A stretch of DNA of 64,000 bases from Sambucus nigra (taxonomy: Eukaryota; Streptophyta; Magnoliopsida; Dipsacales; Adoxaceae): NCBI GenBank assembly GCA_949130495.1, contig OX422208.1:395334561-395398560 (forward strand), read 5' to 3'. Shown here in pieces: positions 12,537 to 23,956 of the stretch; the first letter of the stretch is position 1, and the number at the start of each line of letters is the position of its first letter. Position numbers and translations under genes: made by a program. The notes under the pieces were generated by a model. It saw only the letters and a list, made by a program, of their open reading frames with translations, searched no databases and had not been told where the DNA came from.

Positions 12537-15042
12537 TGAAAGCACCCAAGACTGTACATTTTATACCCCGAATAGATGTACTTTAGTAGCTAATTCTCGA
12601 CAGTATGGGTCTTATGTGCTTAAATGTTTATCTTGTAGGTCAAAATTCCGCTTGCGATGTCAAAATCTATATATCAAGGCAAATGTGTGTTGCATGGAGC
12701 TAATTCACTCCCTCGTAACCTTACCCGAGCCTAAACCTACCACAAACCCAGTGTGTGTTTTGTTTGTCCCTTTTTAATATTTTTTAGATTTTAGTTTGAG
12801 TCATATTTATTTTTAGGATTTCTTTTATATTTATTTAGAAGTTTTAGGTTTCATTTTCTATTTTTTATTTTATTAGTGTATTTTTATTTTATCTTTATTT
12901 TTATTAGTTTTTATTTTAGGATTAGTTTTTTTCAGTTTTATTAGATTATTTTTTTGGGACATTAGTTTTCATTTAGATTTTAAGTTTTTATTTCTTTTGT
13001 TTTATTTTAGTTTTTATATAGCTTAGGATTTTTTTTTAAGTTTTAATATTTTTATTGTTTTTAATTTGTTTTATTTTTAGTTATATTTTATTTTTATTTT
13101 TAATTTTATTAATATTAGTTATTGTTATTTTAAGGGTCACAAATTAACACACACAGCCTACTACTATACACACTTCTACACCTATCTTCTTCCCTCACCC
13201 TCAAATTAACACTATACACCCTCACCCACACTAACACTCCACCATTCATCTTCTTTCCCAAATGATAAACCCATTTATCTCTCCTCTCTCCAAACTCCAT
13301 TAACAACCCAAGAAACACCCTTATTCCACCTCCCAACAACCACCATTAAACCCACCAATCCAAACCCATCCTTACACTTCTATGAAGGAAACCCACCGGA
13401 CCCAACTCACACCCGCCGGTGACCTCACATAAAACCCGAGCCTCACTTTGGGGCCCATCTTCGGCTGGGTCTTTTCGGATGCTACCAAACCCGAATCCCA
13501 GCCTTCGATACGAAACTTTCAAACCGTGAACCCATAACCCACCTTTACCCAGTTCTCCATTTCAACCAAACCAAAATCGTAACCTGCATAAAAAAAATTC
13601 CAAACAAAACCAAAAGACCCAAGTCAAAATGCCACATGTCTTATTAAACCCACTTAAAACCATTTTACCCAAATACCCTCCAATCCCCCAACTACCCTCA
13701 TGTGCATACAATTTAGATTTTACTACCTCACACCTTTCCCATGCACATGTGCTCACCCCAAGTTCCAATCACCATTTCCATAAACACTCAAGCCAATTAC
13801 CAAAAATACCCCTTAGCCCCATGTGTGCCATGCATCTACTATAAAAGAAGACTCAAGGCCCCATTTGAGAAAAAAGGCTTTAGAAATATCAATTTTGTAG
13901 AGAGAATTCTAGAGAGAAATAGGTTAGATTAGAAAAAAAATTAGGAAATTATTTTTGTAAATAGTTTTTATTTTTCTTTTTTAGAGATTATTGAGTGATA
14001 AATTGTGAGTAATTCAATTGAGTATTATATTGAATTGATTATTGTTGGATGCTCATATTGGATGGATTGTGCTTGATTTCAAGGAAATAAGAGTTCAATT
14101 TCACTTCAAGAGATTGGGTTTGATTGTTCTCTTCTATTCTCATTTATTTTATGCCTTTGATTATTAATTTATCAAATTTTATACTATGTTAGGCTAAATA
14201 CCTTTCAAGGGGTGGGGGGAAACCCTTATTTGATGTTTTTTAGTTTAATTAGTTTGATTACTTGAAATTTCCCTTTGAATATTAATTTTGATCCCTCACC
14301 CTTAAATATACGCCTCGAGAGAGGGTAAATGATTTTCGAGAGAAAATTGAAATTCTTGTTATAATACCCATTTTAGATTCGATCTAGAGATAAGGGGTTT
14401 CTTAAGTGGGGTATTATTACTTGAATTTCAACTCTAAATTTATTTTCTAAGATTTACATGAATTTTAATCGATCGATCCTAACGGGTGATTAATTAAAAG
14501 GAATGTAGATCTATTTTTTAGAGTTATGGGGTGTTAAACTTAATTTTCTAAAAGGTTACTATTAAAATTACATTTGCAACGAGAGTTGATTTTTAAGTTT
14601 GATATTAATTTGGGAGAATTCAACTAATTAAATTGATTAATTAGAATAGCTAAAATTTGTGGTGTAGTCCCACTCCTTGATTGTTCTCACATTTATTTAC
14701 GTCACTTTATCTCTTATTTTAGTGTTAGACTTTATTTTTCTCTTTTAGTCACTTTCTAGTTAGTTGTTTTCTTCTTTCATATAGTTTAGTGTTATTTCAC
14801 CTCACCTCACCTCACCTAATTGTTTTAATATAAAAAAAACTAGAAAAATTTAGAAAAAGTGAAAAAGCACATAAGAAAATAAAATTTGAATTACAATTGA
14901 CTTTGTCTCTAGCTTACCCCCTTGATGTGGATTGATACCTCTGTTAACATTATACTGTAGTTTTGTCTACTTTGATAGGTTTGTGAAGATTTTTGATTAA
15001 CTTGGCTTTCAACAACGACGATACACAAAAAGCAAGTTATCA
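12537..15042 (+). repeat. 3' LTR of the nested element
   Basis: The 2506-bp LTR begins TGAAAGCACCC and ends GTTATCA. It is the partner of 4967-7496. A small expansion of a CTCAC unit near 14800-14815 and several indels distinguish it from the 5' copy. Confidence 0.92.
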
Positions 15043-15047
15043 ATGAC
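15043..15047. repeat. Target-site duplication ATGAC, right copy
   Basis: Exact repeat of 4962-4966. Beyond it the host Tat pol resumes in frame. Confidence 0.93.
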
Positions 15048-16390
15048 GTACAAAATATCGAACTCAGCTAGTAACATCAACCAACATGCCATTCTACTAG
15101 ATATAGGGGGCTTCTCCAGCAGGTAATTAATGGGATCATTATGGGATACTAGTCTTATGGGGATGGAAAGCATGTAGTACGATAACTTCTGCATTACCCA
15201 GAGGAGGGGAAAACATGCTTTCTCCAAAGTAGTGTAGTTGACTTCATACCAGACCAATTTCTACTAGCATGATAAATGGATCTTATTTCTGGGGTTCTTT
15301 AATATATTGGGATAGAAGAACCCCTGATGTAGTATATATTATGGTCAAGTAAAGGATTACAGGATACTTAGATGTGGAGGCATAATCACCGGAGGTCGGG
15401 TGAGGTATCTTTTTATTTGGTCAAAGGGTTCTTAGCAAGCCTCATTCCAAACTTTAATTAAATCCTTTTGAAGAAGTTTGAAAATGGGTTCCTTGATAGA
15501 ATTTAGTTGGATGATGAGCCGATTTATGTACTATAGTTTAGTCAAGAAACCTTGCAATTCATTCTTTGTCTGTAGTAATGGCATCTCAAGTATGGGTTTC
15601 AATTTTGTAGGGTCTTATTCGATTCACTTCCCACTGAACATGAATTCGGAGAGTTTTACTTTCCGTGACACCTAAAACACATTTGTATGGATTTATCCAC
15701 ATCTAGTATTACTGCAGTCGCTCAAAGAACTTTCGGAGGGAGGTAATATGACATTCTCGATTCTTAGACTTTATGATCATATCTTCAATAGATACTTTGA
15801 CCTCTTTATGAATAAGGTCATGTAGGATGGTTGTGGTAGACCTTTGGTAGGTAGATTTTCTTAAGTCCGAATGGCATAAAGGTGTAGCAAAAATTTCCAC
15901 ATGGGGTGATGACGGCGGTTTTCTCCTGATGGTTAGGGTTCATCTTGATCTCGTTGTATACGGAGAATCCATCGATAAATGACTTTAGGGCATTGCTATT
16001 TATGTTTTATACAATCATGTCAATTTGAAAATGGGAAATCATCTTTTTTGGATACTTTATTCAAATCCCGATAGTCAACACACATATAGACCTTCCATCC
16101 TGACTTCAACACATGGACGATATTGGTGAGACATGTAAGGTATCCGACTATGCAAATAAAACCCACGTACAACTGTTTAACCACTTCCTTTTTTACTTTG
16201 AGCGACCATTCGGTGTGGAGTTTACTTAACTTCTGTTTGATCATATTGCATTCTGGTAATGTTGGGATCTCATACTGAGTTATTTTTTGGTGAATGTCGA
16301 GCATTTAACCATAGGACCATGCGAAAATGTCCATGAATTCTAGTAGTAGTTCTTCAAATTATGCACGCTCATGGTCGTTAAGAGTGGATC
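15048..16390 (-). pseudogene. Tat-type reverse transcriptase and RNase H (decayed)
   Basis: From high to low coordinate on the - strand, the RT start has VKKEVVKQLYVGFI and CVDYRDLNKVSKKDDFP (about 16030-16230). It continues with TTILHDLIHKEVKV (about 15800-15840), IEDMIIKSK (about 15770) and LRKFFERL (about 15715). The connection part has PIFKLL and W-EAC near 15440-15490. RNase H follows with VNYTTLEKACFPLL (about 15210-15250) and PISSRMACWLMLLAEFD. The catalytic YVDDM motif of this lineage reads SIEDM here, so a catalytic aspartate is lost. Stops and frame changes are frequent. Its continuation is at 4385-4966 beyond the nested insertion. Confidence 0.88.
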
Positions 16391-16745
16391 CTATCCTAAT
16401 CTCGCGTTGATGGCTACTAGAATCGAGGTTAATAATAATAGTCTCATCATCATTAATTTTAATGCGGTTATGTTGTTTATTATTCTCCTTATTAAGATCA
16501 GTTAAGAATTGCTCATTTGCAAAATAATCATCATCAAAGGTTTTATTAGAATCAAGATAATTAATGTAAGGCACATCAAGATACTCAAAATCCTCGCTTA
16601 TTTCATATTCAAGAAAAGTAGCATTGAGAACCTCGTCAAAAGAGATCTTAGTTACATTGATATCACAGAAATGAATAACAACGTCAGGTGAAGAGTCTAG
16701 TATAATAGCAGGGTCAGGTTGAATCTGAGCCAGATGGATAGGCAC
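16359..16745 (-). pseudogene. Protease-RT linker of the Tat element
   Basis: A 128-residue open frame on the - strand, acidic (many Asp/Glu/Asn). It ends with REIRIGSTLNDHERA, which matches the conserved segment just upstream of RT in Tat elements (KIGT-L-ER type). It is followed directly by the RT remnant. It has no catalytic motif of its own. Confidence 0.7.
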
Positions 16746-17249
16746 GAAGTCCTAATCAAGGACAAGCATGTCAGTAACTTTATTCGAGTAGAAGGGTTTG
16801 ACGGCATGGTATTTGAGGGAATCATGCATAGACTCAGCCCTTATGTTTGCAGGTTGAATGAGTCCTAAAAATCACTTTCCTCATAATCCCGAGTAATTAT
16901 CACGTCTTTCTTTGTGAGAGGTTTCACTTTATATTAGCAGTCTTTAGCCTAAGAGTTGTTGTCCTAAAATAAGATTTGCAGTTGCCCTAGCCTCATTCCG
17001 AGAATGGGGAAAGGCATCTTTAAAGACTATGGGCTTAAGGATCCCTTTCTGGCATCACCTTAGCCTCATTATGAGAATTAAGTTCATGTTATTGAACAAA
17101 TGAATAATATTTATGTTGCCATAAGACTTATGTTCCGAACATACTCGGTCTCTAAAATTTTCTCCTGCTAGAAGGGGAAGTAGATCAACTCTAAAGCCAG
17201 AGAGGTACATGTGATTCTTCCCATGCTAAATTTCCAAAATCTAGTTACT

Positions 17250-17910
17250 AGTGTTGGCATTGTCTATACTTTTTTCATCTCTTAAGATAGTGATAACCTA
17301 GCCTAAGGCGAATAATTTTAGTTTCTGATGTAGAAAAGATGACACCCCTTAGATGATGTTGAGTTATGGAGGGCCAAGGAGTAGATTAAAACATTCAGGT
17401 ATATCAATGCCTTGGAATATGGTGACAAGGTTGATAGGGCCAACCCTTTTTATGAGTTTTATAGACCCCATAATCTATTGACGGGTATTGTGCTAAGCAC
17501 CTGTGATGAAAGAAGTGGGAGGGGGATCACTATGTTTTAATCCTAAACAACTGAAGGTTCTGAGAGGATAAATATTAATAGAAGATACATTGTCAACAAG
17601 TGAAAGTGGGACTATTTTTCCCAAGACTTCAATAGATATATTGAGGGAATAATTGTGACCAAGGCCAATATTTGGTATCTCTTCTTTAGAAAAATGAGGA
17701 GTTTGGAAGAGGTTAGGGATCCAAAAATGTTTGCAGATTCTTTGGGAGTAGTAGAAGGAGGGACTGTAGGCTTGGTGAAGAGTTTTATCATAGCATTTCG
17801 GTGCAATTAGGAGAGCTTGAAAATCTCCCATCCGGTGATATTTTCTTGGGTTTTCTTGAGCTAGTCAAGGACTTTGCTCTCTTCGATGGTCATTTCTTGC
17901 AGGGGAGTTC
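17250..17910 (-). pseudogene. Tat-type aspartic protease region (decayed)
   Basis: On the - strand, NISIEVLGKIVPLSLVDN then SINIYPLRTFSCLGL (about 17530-17640) matches the protease of Tat elements. There the active site is usually D(N/T)GSS followed by LN(V/I)-PL. Here it reads DNVSS, so the glycine is lost. It is followed by a GPINLVTIFQGIDIPECFNL-like stretch near 17400-17450 and LLGPP near 17370. Upstream, KKTQENITGWEIF (about 17810-17850) matches the linker before the protease in this lineage. Stops are present. Confidence 0.75.
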
Positions 17911-18690
17911 TTTGATAATTCCCCTCTCTCTATATATCTCGATCGTATGGGGAATCAGATATTTTTTGTCCCTCAATGGCCTGTTCATGTGATTTATTAG
18001 GGTGGGGAAGAACAAGAATACCGTTTATTCGTCTACTTCTAGATAAATGGACACCTTATTAATTTCACCCAACACCTCTTCGAAGGATATCATTACACAT
18101 AGGCTAGATAATAGACTGGCTTTTTATCTAATGAGTTAATCATCTGAACTATCAAAATCATCCCCCGTCTGGTGGATACTAAGTCCTCTTGTGAAGAGAA
18201 ATTAATGCATTCATCTACCTCAATGTCTTAATCATAAAAATCTTCCCACTCAATGGGAAGGTGTAGGAGTGAAGGGACAAACTGTCCCTAAAGATTCAAA
18301 GCGGTGAGTAGTCCATCAACGTTGGAAATTTCATTTGTCTGTCGAAATGCATTGGCCATTATCTTTATTACATCATTGATACTAACTTCTACAACATGTA
18401 CCAACCATTTACCTTATTCCTAAGCCCATTTTCGATCTTTCGTGACTAAGTTACTGAGTTTTGGACAATCAACGATCATCTCGAAGGGAAATCTTAGCCT
18501 AAAATCTAATAGTTGGTTGAACAAAGGTTGTAAATCCACGTCTTTAACTTCAAAACGGATACGAACGACAATGCAAGCCCTTGTAATCAGTGACAAATCT
18601 TGATCGTTGAAGCATATAGGGTGTAGGTGAAAATATCGGAAAACTTTGAGTTATTTATGGGAGATTATTGGTATAATGGGTTCTCGATCG
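17911..18690 (-). other. Probable gag-protease linker of the Tat element, unresolved
   Basis: I see no clear domain. The position, upstream of the protease on the - strand, is where gag and its linker should lie. Short open pieces such as LPIEWEDFYD (about 18235-18265) fit linker sequence. The segment ends where the + strand integrase fragment begins (about 18685-18690). Confidence 0.4.
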
Positions 18691-19350
18691 GCATGGATCC
18701 ATTTGAGGCACTATATGGCAGGCCTTGTCATTTTCCCGCTTATTGGCTAGAGGTGGGGGACAACAAATTCTCGGACCTGAGGTGATGCATGAAACTTTAT
18801 CTAGGATTAAGCTCATCAGGAGTCGCATTTGGGTAGCACATGACAGACAAAAGAGCTACGCTGATGCGAAGCGATTTTTTTTTAGAGTTTAGCATCGGGG
18901 ACCAAGTATTACTCCGTGTATCTCCTATGACAGGAGTAATGAGGCTTGGAAAGAAGGGGAAGTTGGATTCGAGGTATGTGGGACCATTTCCCATTATCGA
19001 GAGGATTGGGTCGGTGGCATACAGATTGGGGCTGCCAGAGAACTTTCATTGCATTCACGATGTATTCCACATTTTGTCATTCAGACGATACCTTCGGGAT
19101 GATATAGCTCACACCCACATCGCGATAGAGGAGATTGATTTATGCTCTTACGAGGAGATACTAGTGGCTATCCAAAACCATAGCAAGAGGAAATTGAGGT
19201 CGAAGGTAGTCCCACTTGTACGGCACTAGTGGAAGCATCATAATGTGGAGGAATCCACTTGGGAGGGCGAGGCAGATACCCAGATTTATTCTTACCAGGT
19301 GTGCCTTATATTTTTTTCAAATTTTGGGAAGAAATTCCATTATTAGGGGG
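18685..19350 (+). pseudogene. 5'-truncated integrase C-terminus and chromodomain, Tekay/Del-like
   Basis: The segment starts abruptly in the integrase at the GMDPFEALYGR motif (about 18690-18725). It continues through FFLEFSIGDQVLLRVSPM (18885-18935) and LDSRYVGPFPIIERIG. A chromodomain-like end follows (YEEILVAIQNHSKRKLRSKVVPLVRH, then VEESTWEGEAD). It is closely similar to 60775-61443 but with different lesions. It keeps the ENFHCIHDVFHI part that the other copy lacks. The other copy keeps HPDISYEERPVA and the longer tail that are damaged here. It runs into a purine tract and the LTR at 19356, so the order pol-LTR-gag suggests two linked copies of one family. Confidence 0.88.
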
Positions 19351-19355
19351 AACTA
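19342..19355 (+). other. Polypurine tract of the upstream truncated copy
   Basis: TTAGGGGGAACTA lies immediately before the LTR that begins TGTAATACCCC. The equivalent tract at 61430-61443 precedes the other LTR. Confidence 0.75.
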
Positions 19356-20949
19356 TGTAATACCCCATATTTTTATGGCTTTTATATTTTGGGGATTTAT
19401 TAAATTTAAATTGAGATATTAATTTAATATTAATTCAAAAATTTATTTAAATAGTTATTACCGTGACGAGAGGTAGTAATTATTGGGAATTTTTCGAATA
19501 TTACTAAAAGAGTAATGTAATATATAAGACTGGTTTTTTAAAAATTGTCATAAGTGAATAAAACGACAATTATGGAAATTTAAGTCGGGACGCACCTCTG
19601 TTGTGTCAGGACTAAATTATTATTATTAAAAGTGAATAAATTATAAGTCACCCATATGGTCATTTCGAGTGTGACAATGTTTTCGGAAGGGTCTAGATAG
19701 TCAAAATAATGTACCTGGGGGTTTAGTTTGGGTCTCGGGGCATTTTTAGGCCTATTTGGCATCCCGAGAGGGTATTATAGACATTTGACATTATTGGGTA
19801 ATTAAACCCACGAATTTTCTAAGGATAAATCAGCCTTTAGAAGTTGCCTTCTAGGGTTAACAAACACAAAATAAAAGAACGACCATTAGAGAAGGAGTTG
19901 GAGAGCTTTCCAAGCAACTCAAGGCCAAAGACTCAAACGTTTACACTGCCACCACCACCAAAGCGTAGATCGCGCGATGAGGAATGCAACTATACATCTT
20001 TCATCCACAAATCAGAAACTCAAATTCCTGGCAAGTATATATATTTATTCTCTTTTAGTTAAATGTCACACCATGTTAGATTAGGATGATTGAACCTATG
20101 TTTCATGGAAGAACTCAAGGATTTAGAGAACCCAATCACATATTGTTGAGAAAATAAATAAACTCTGGACATCCCAATCATATGTAGATGATTAACCACG
20201 AAATTTGATTAATTTAGAAGTGAGAAATATGGAAAAAGAAATAGAATAATGGAAGTTTAGTGTAAAGTTAGGGTTCTTGATAATTAAAACAAATTGGCCC
20301 TTTAATTCAATTCCATTGTTGAAATTGTACATGTTTCATGTAGGAAATATTGCATATATGTATATAGAACTTGTAGTAATGTTATTTGAGAGTTTGGGAG
20401 TTGTTAACGACATTTTGGAGAAAATTGTAAGTTGAAACCCGTAGGTTTTAATGGCAGTTTCTGGGCAAGAACTGCTTGATCGATCGATGGACCCCCTTTC
20501 CTCGATCGATCGACCCCTCCTGGAAAACTGCATATTTTTCATCCGTTGGTTTAATCCGGTTAAAATGAATAGGAACCCTTTATTGTTATTTTTAGATTAT
20601 AATGGGATATAAAGAGGACCAGTAGGGCCTAGGTAGATCCCGTTGAGTGAAATTTAATGTAGTATGAAATTATGGGTTAGCGGGGAGTTATTCACACATA
20701 CGAAATCATGCGTACGTCTAATAAAAGATCGAGACTCGTGAGTAAGTTAGACTAGGAGATAAGTGAGAGTTCCTACTAAAATTATAATTAGGGAAATAGA
20801 ATACTTCGAGAGATGAGAATTAAGTATGGAGTAACTTATATAAGAGAATAAAAGTGATGAGTCCGTTATGCAAGATAATCGAGTAAAATGTACTAAGAAC
20901 GGATAATTATAATTATGAGTCGTGGACGTACCGAAATTAAAAATGTGAA

Positions 20950-21008
<59 letters not shown>

Positions 21009-22320
21009 CAGTGTGATTGTGAATATATTATATATCTGTGTAAAAATCATACCCAAGCTACTTGTTATCACGGGGGTTTCCGCACCGGGATAGTCTCATC
21101 TCGATTTGGCCTTTATGGGGGATAACGAATTGTACCCTAGAAGATAGTATCCTTGATACAGGCTATTTGAGTGATAGTCAGATGGTCCTACGAGACGTGA
21201 TGGTATGTGCTGACCTCTTAGTGACGTGGAGCTATACTGCGCCTCCAATTGTATGTGTTCTGTGTTAATACAGTTCGAGAGTGATTCTGAACTAGTATTT
21301 CACTTATTACGAGTGATACGGGGACTTGATAACAGAGTATGGCAGCACCATAGATTTTATGTGGGGTGCCGATAGTATATATATTATATGAGTGACTAAT
21401 ATATATATATATACACTTAAGTATGTGAATGTTCTACTGTGCATAAAAGTAGTTAAGTAATAAATAAATACTCCAACTTTATTATAGGTGTTTGGGAATT
21501 TTATGACATCACTGGGTTATTTTAATATAATATAAGATATTTGAGAGAGCTTAATTTTCAGAAATTAATTATCTTAACCATCGTAGTTAGCGGTATGAAA
21601 CTTTATGGGAAAGTTAAGTTAAAATAAACTTTTGAGGTTAATAGTACGGTAGGCGTGCACACTGGATGAGAGGTGAGAATTTCTCAAGAGAGTGACGCGT
21701 ACTAACATGGTTGTTACATTAGCCGGTAAGCATTTTAAATACTTGCTAAACTATTTTTAAACTTTTTTACACTCGGGCCCTGACCCATTTCTTGTTATTT
21801 CGTTTCAATTGTATATATATATATATGTATATATTACATGTGCCAGTTACAGGGGCGTCATGCTTAGATTCCTTGAAACGAACGCGCTGCAGCTTATGTG
21901 GGAGTTGCAGGCCATTGCTTAGACGACCTCGTTGTTGAATTTATTCTTATTTTAGTTCTCATTAGTTAGGGCATGTGTCGCCCACTTCCCTATTAATTTG
22001 GATTTGTCAGAGATTTAAGTTCATTTACATTTCTAGTATTCGATACTCTTTGGGTTTTAATTATTATCATGATTGTTTGATTTATGTTTTTAAACTGGTT
22101 TGGTTTATCTAGATGATTTAAATTCTTGTGTGCTATTATCCTTCCTTAGTCATTTATGAATTCTTAAATTGTTGGTTATTTAAAAGGTTTTTATGTTTGG
22201 ATTTAAAAAATTGGAAATTTTATTTTGCCACAATGATGCTAATAATGAACCAACTGTTTACCTTGATTTTAATTTAATAAAGGAATGATCACCCGGTATT
22301 TAATTAAGCAGGGTGTCACA
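19356..22320 (+). repeat. LTR of the Tekay/Del-type element, left copy
   Basis: The 2965-bp LTR begins TGTAATACCCC and ends GGGTGTCACA. It matches 61444-63724 closely over the shared part. It carries a long TA microsatellite (about 20953-21006), palindromic CGATCGAT blocks (about 20477-20512) and a second short TA run (about 21396-21413). It acts both as the 3' LTR of the truncated copy to its left and the 5' LTR of the element to its right. Confidence 0.92.
20953..21006. repeat. (TA)n microsatellite in the left LTR
   Basis: About 27 TA units. The matching place in the other LTR (about 63078-63090) has only about six, so it expanded here or contracted there after insertion. Confidence 0.95.
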
Positions 22321-22322
22321 GG

Positions 22323-22334
22323 TGGTATCAGAGC
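22323..22334 (+). other. Primer-binding site, tRNA-iMet type
   Basis: TGGTATCAGAGC starts 2 bp after the LTR. This is the standard plant retrotransposon primer site complementary to the 3' end of initiator tRNA-Met. Confidence 0.93.
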
Positions 22335-22506
22335 ATCCGTATCCAGTGTCCTTTAGGATTTGTATGGCTTATTTCTCTTCCAGCTTAACGTCCTTGATAT
22401 AGAGCCCTATTTTTAGGACTATTGTATTCTTGTATTTATGCTTACGTCTTCAGAAATTCGAGATTTGTCAATAACTGTAGACTAATAAACTCCCTTCTCA
22501 TTTCAA

Positions 22507-23700
22507 ATGCCTTCGCGACACGCACCCCGAGACAGGAATGCCCAAGCCGAGCAACCAGCAGCTCCGACTCAGGGAATGTTGAACATAACTGAGGTAGCTG
22601 CTATTATTGCTCAGGCAGTGAATGCCGCGTTAGCTGTAGTACAACAAGCGCCACCGCACATTCAGGCAGTGGCGCCAGTACCAGCACAACTTCCATCTGC
22701 ATGGTAGCGGGTTAGGGATGCCTTTCAAAAGGCACATCCCCCGGAGTTCTCGGGTATTTCAGACATAGTAGTCGCCAGTCAATGGAAGAAAGATATCCAG
22801 AGGCATCTGTGCATGTATGAGTGCACTGACGTGCAGAGACAGCTTTTGGCTTCCTTCAAGCTAGTGGGGGCCTCTTTGTAGTGGTGGGAGTCCACCACCA
22901 CCTTGGAGGAGAGGGACAACATCACGATTCAGTCATTCTGGGCGAGGTTTGACCGCAAGTACTTCCCATTCGTCGTGCAGACTGAGATGAGGCGAAAGTT
23001 TCTGAATCTGAAGCAGGAGAGTATGATTGTTGCTGAGTACGAGGAGGAGTTTACTCGAATTATCACTATAGTGCCAGATGAGGCACCCACTGAGGAGAAG
23101 ATGATACTGTTGTTTATAGATGGATTAGCTTGAAGGATCTATTAGCACCTCATCGACAATGAGTACGTACACTGATGTACTCAATGCTTCTTTCTTCACT
23201 ATCAGGATCACCGCTTCCATCTGCAGGGGAGAAAACGAGAAGGGGAGTCTAGCCAGCAGGGCAGGACAGGGGGCAGTAGTTCTGGTGGGGCACCAGCAGC
23301 CCAGGGGCAGACCCATTACAGTGAGCAGAGTTCCCATCAGGGGGACTCTGCCAAGAGATTCTAATTAGGTGACTCCAGACAGGGATTTGGGGGATTTAGG
23401 TAGGGCCAGTCTAATCAGCATGGCCAACAGGGCCAACAGGGATAGCAGTAGGGCCATCAGGGTCAACAACGTTTCCAATAGGGCCAGTGGTGGGGTAGTA
23501 ATAGCCAACAGGGCCGTGGTCAGCAGGGGCAGAGGGGAGGTAACTTCAGGGGCAGATGTTTCGGATGTGGCAAGAATGTCCATAGGCACCAGGATTGCCC
23601 AGAGGGAGATATGGCCCCACAGCAGCAGGGTTCCCGTAATGATCCACAGAGGCCACTCTTTCCAGCCTCCCTCCCAGTGCCAACTCAGCTTCTAGCCTTA
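22507..23700 (+). pseudogene. Gag of the Tekay/Del-type element (decayed)
   Basis: The start is MPSRHAPRDRN at 22507. An Ala/Pro/Gln-rich N-terminal part is followed by the retrotransposon gag (capsid) domain: HPPEFSG, ASQWKKDIQR, WWESTTTLEERDNI, SFWARFDRKYFPFVVQTEMRRKF, and EYEEEFTRI (about 22735-23060). Then comes a Gln/Gly/Ser-rich linker and a zinc knuckle CFGCGKNVHRHQDC at 23557-23598. The knuckle has C-C-H-C spacing, with Val in the usual Gly place. Stops at 22705, 22879 and 23131, with several more in the Q/G-rich linker, make it non-functional. Gag would form the particle core and bind element RNA. Confidence 0.9.
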
Positions 23701-23769
23701 CCTTCCATCCCAGTAGCTCCAGTTCAATAGGGGCAATTGTAGTATGGATGTGTCTATAACGTCCACCAG

Positions 23770-23924
23770 GCACCAGCACCTCAGGCACCACTCGCGATTG
23801 AGGTTACATTTCCTATCCATGGCACTATGGGTCGGGTTTTATTTGATAGTGGGGCGTTGCAGTGTTTTATAGCTACTCATTTTGCATGGGCCTTAGGGTT
23901 ATTAGACATGGCAAAGAGCATTGT
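23770..23924 (+). pseudogene. Aspartic protease, N-terminal half, cut by the CACTA element
   Basis: VLFDSGALQCFI, with the catalytic Asp codon at 23845-23847, is followed by THFAWALGLLDMAK. This is the LFDSGA-HSFI type active site of plant chromovirus protease. The coding sequence is interrupted exactly at the CACTA terminus (23925). Its continuation starts at 58206 after one copy of the TGT duplication, in the same frame. Confidence 0.92.
23922..23924. repeat. CACTA target-site duplication TGT, left copy
   Basis: TGT directly precedes CACTACACC and recurs at 58206-58208 directly after GGTGTAGTG. A 3-bp duplication is the hallmark of CACTA insertion. The reading frame of the interrupted protease fits removal of the element plus one TGT. 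Confidence 0.95.
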
Positions 23925-23956
23925 CACTACACCATATCCTGCGAATGGTCATGCCC
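23925..23956 (+). repeat. CACTA left terminal inverted repeat
   Basis: 32 bp starting CACTACACCA and ending GGTCATGCCC. It pairs with 58174-58205. The first 10 bp are identical in both ends. Confidence 0.93.

Larger units (their letters stand above)
4967..15042 (+). mobile_element. Nested non-autonomous LTR retrotransposon, Athila-like
   Basis: This is a complete element of about 10.1 kb: LTR 4967-7496, internal region 7497-12536, LTR 12537-15042, flanked by a perfect ATGAC duplication. The primer site fits tRNA-Asp, as in Athila/Tat elements. A CGAGGAC-type motif followed by a G-rich run precedes the 3' LTR, as in that group. The internal 5 kb carries one decayed gag-like frame (8547-10243). 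It has no protease, RT, RNase H or integrase motif on either strand, so it depended on another element for movement. Orientation is + from the order primer site, gag-like frame, purine tract. It sits inside the second RNase H of the - strand Tat element. Confidence 0.92.
3440..18690 (-). mobile_element. Tat/Ogre-type Ty3/gypsy retrotransposon, degenerate, interrupted
   Basis: Going from high to low coordinate on the - strand, the order is protease, linker, RT, RNase H, a second archaeal-like RNase H, then integrase. This order, and the second RNase H in particular, is the signature of the plant Tat lineage (Ogre, Retand). The element is split at 4966/15043 by a complete nested LTR element. 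The frame in the RNase H region resumes across that insertion when one copy of the 5-bp target duplication is removed. Numerous stops and a damaged RT catalytic site show that it is dead. I find neither LTR. The right edge abuts a + strand integrase fragment of another element at about 18.69 kb. Confidence 0.85.

Noticed and set aside
19844..20062. A 72-residue frame in the LTR, also present in the right LTR (61932-62135)
   Set aside because: It lacks an ATG (it begins at TTG) and has no domain. Its presence in both LTRs follows from LTR identity.
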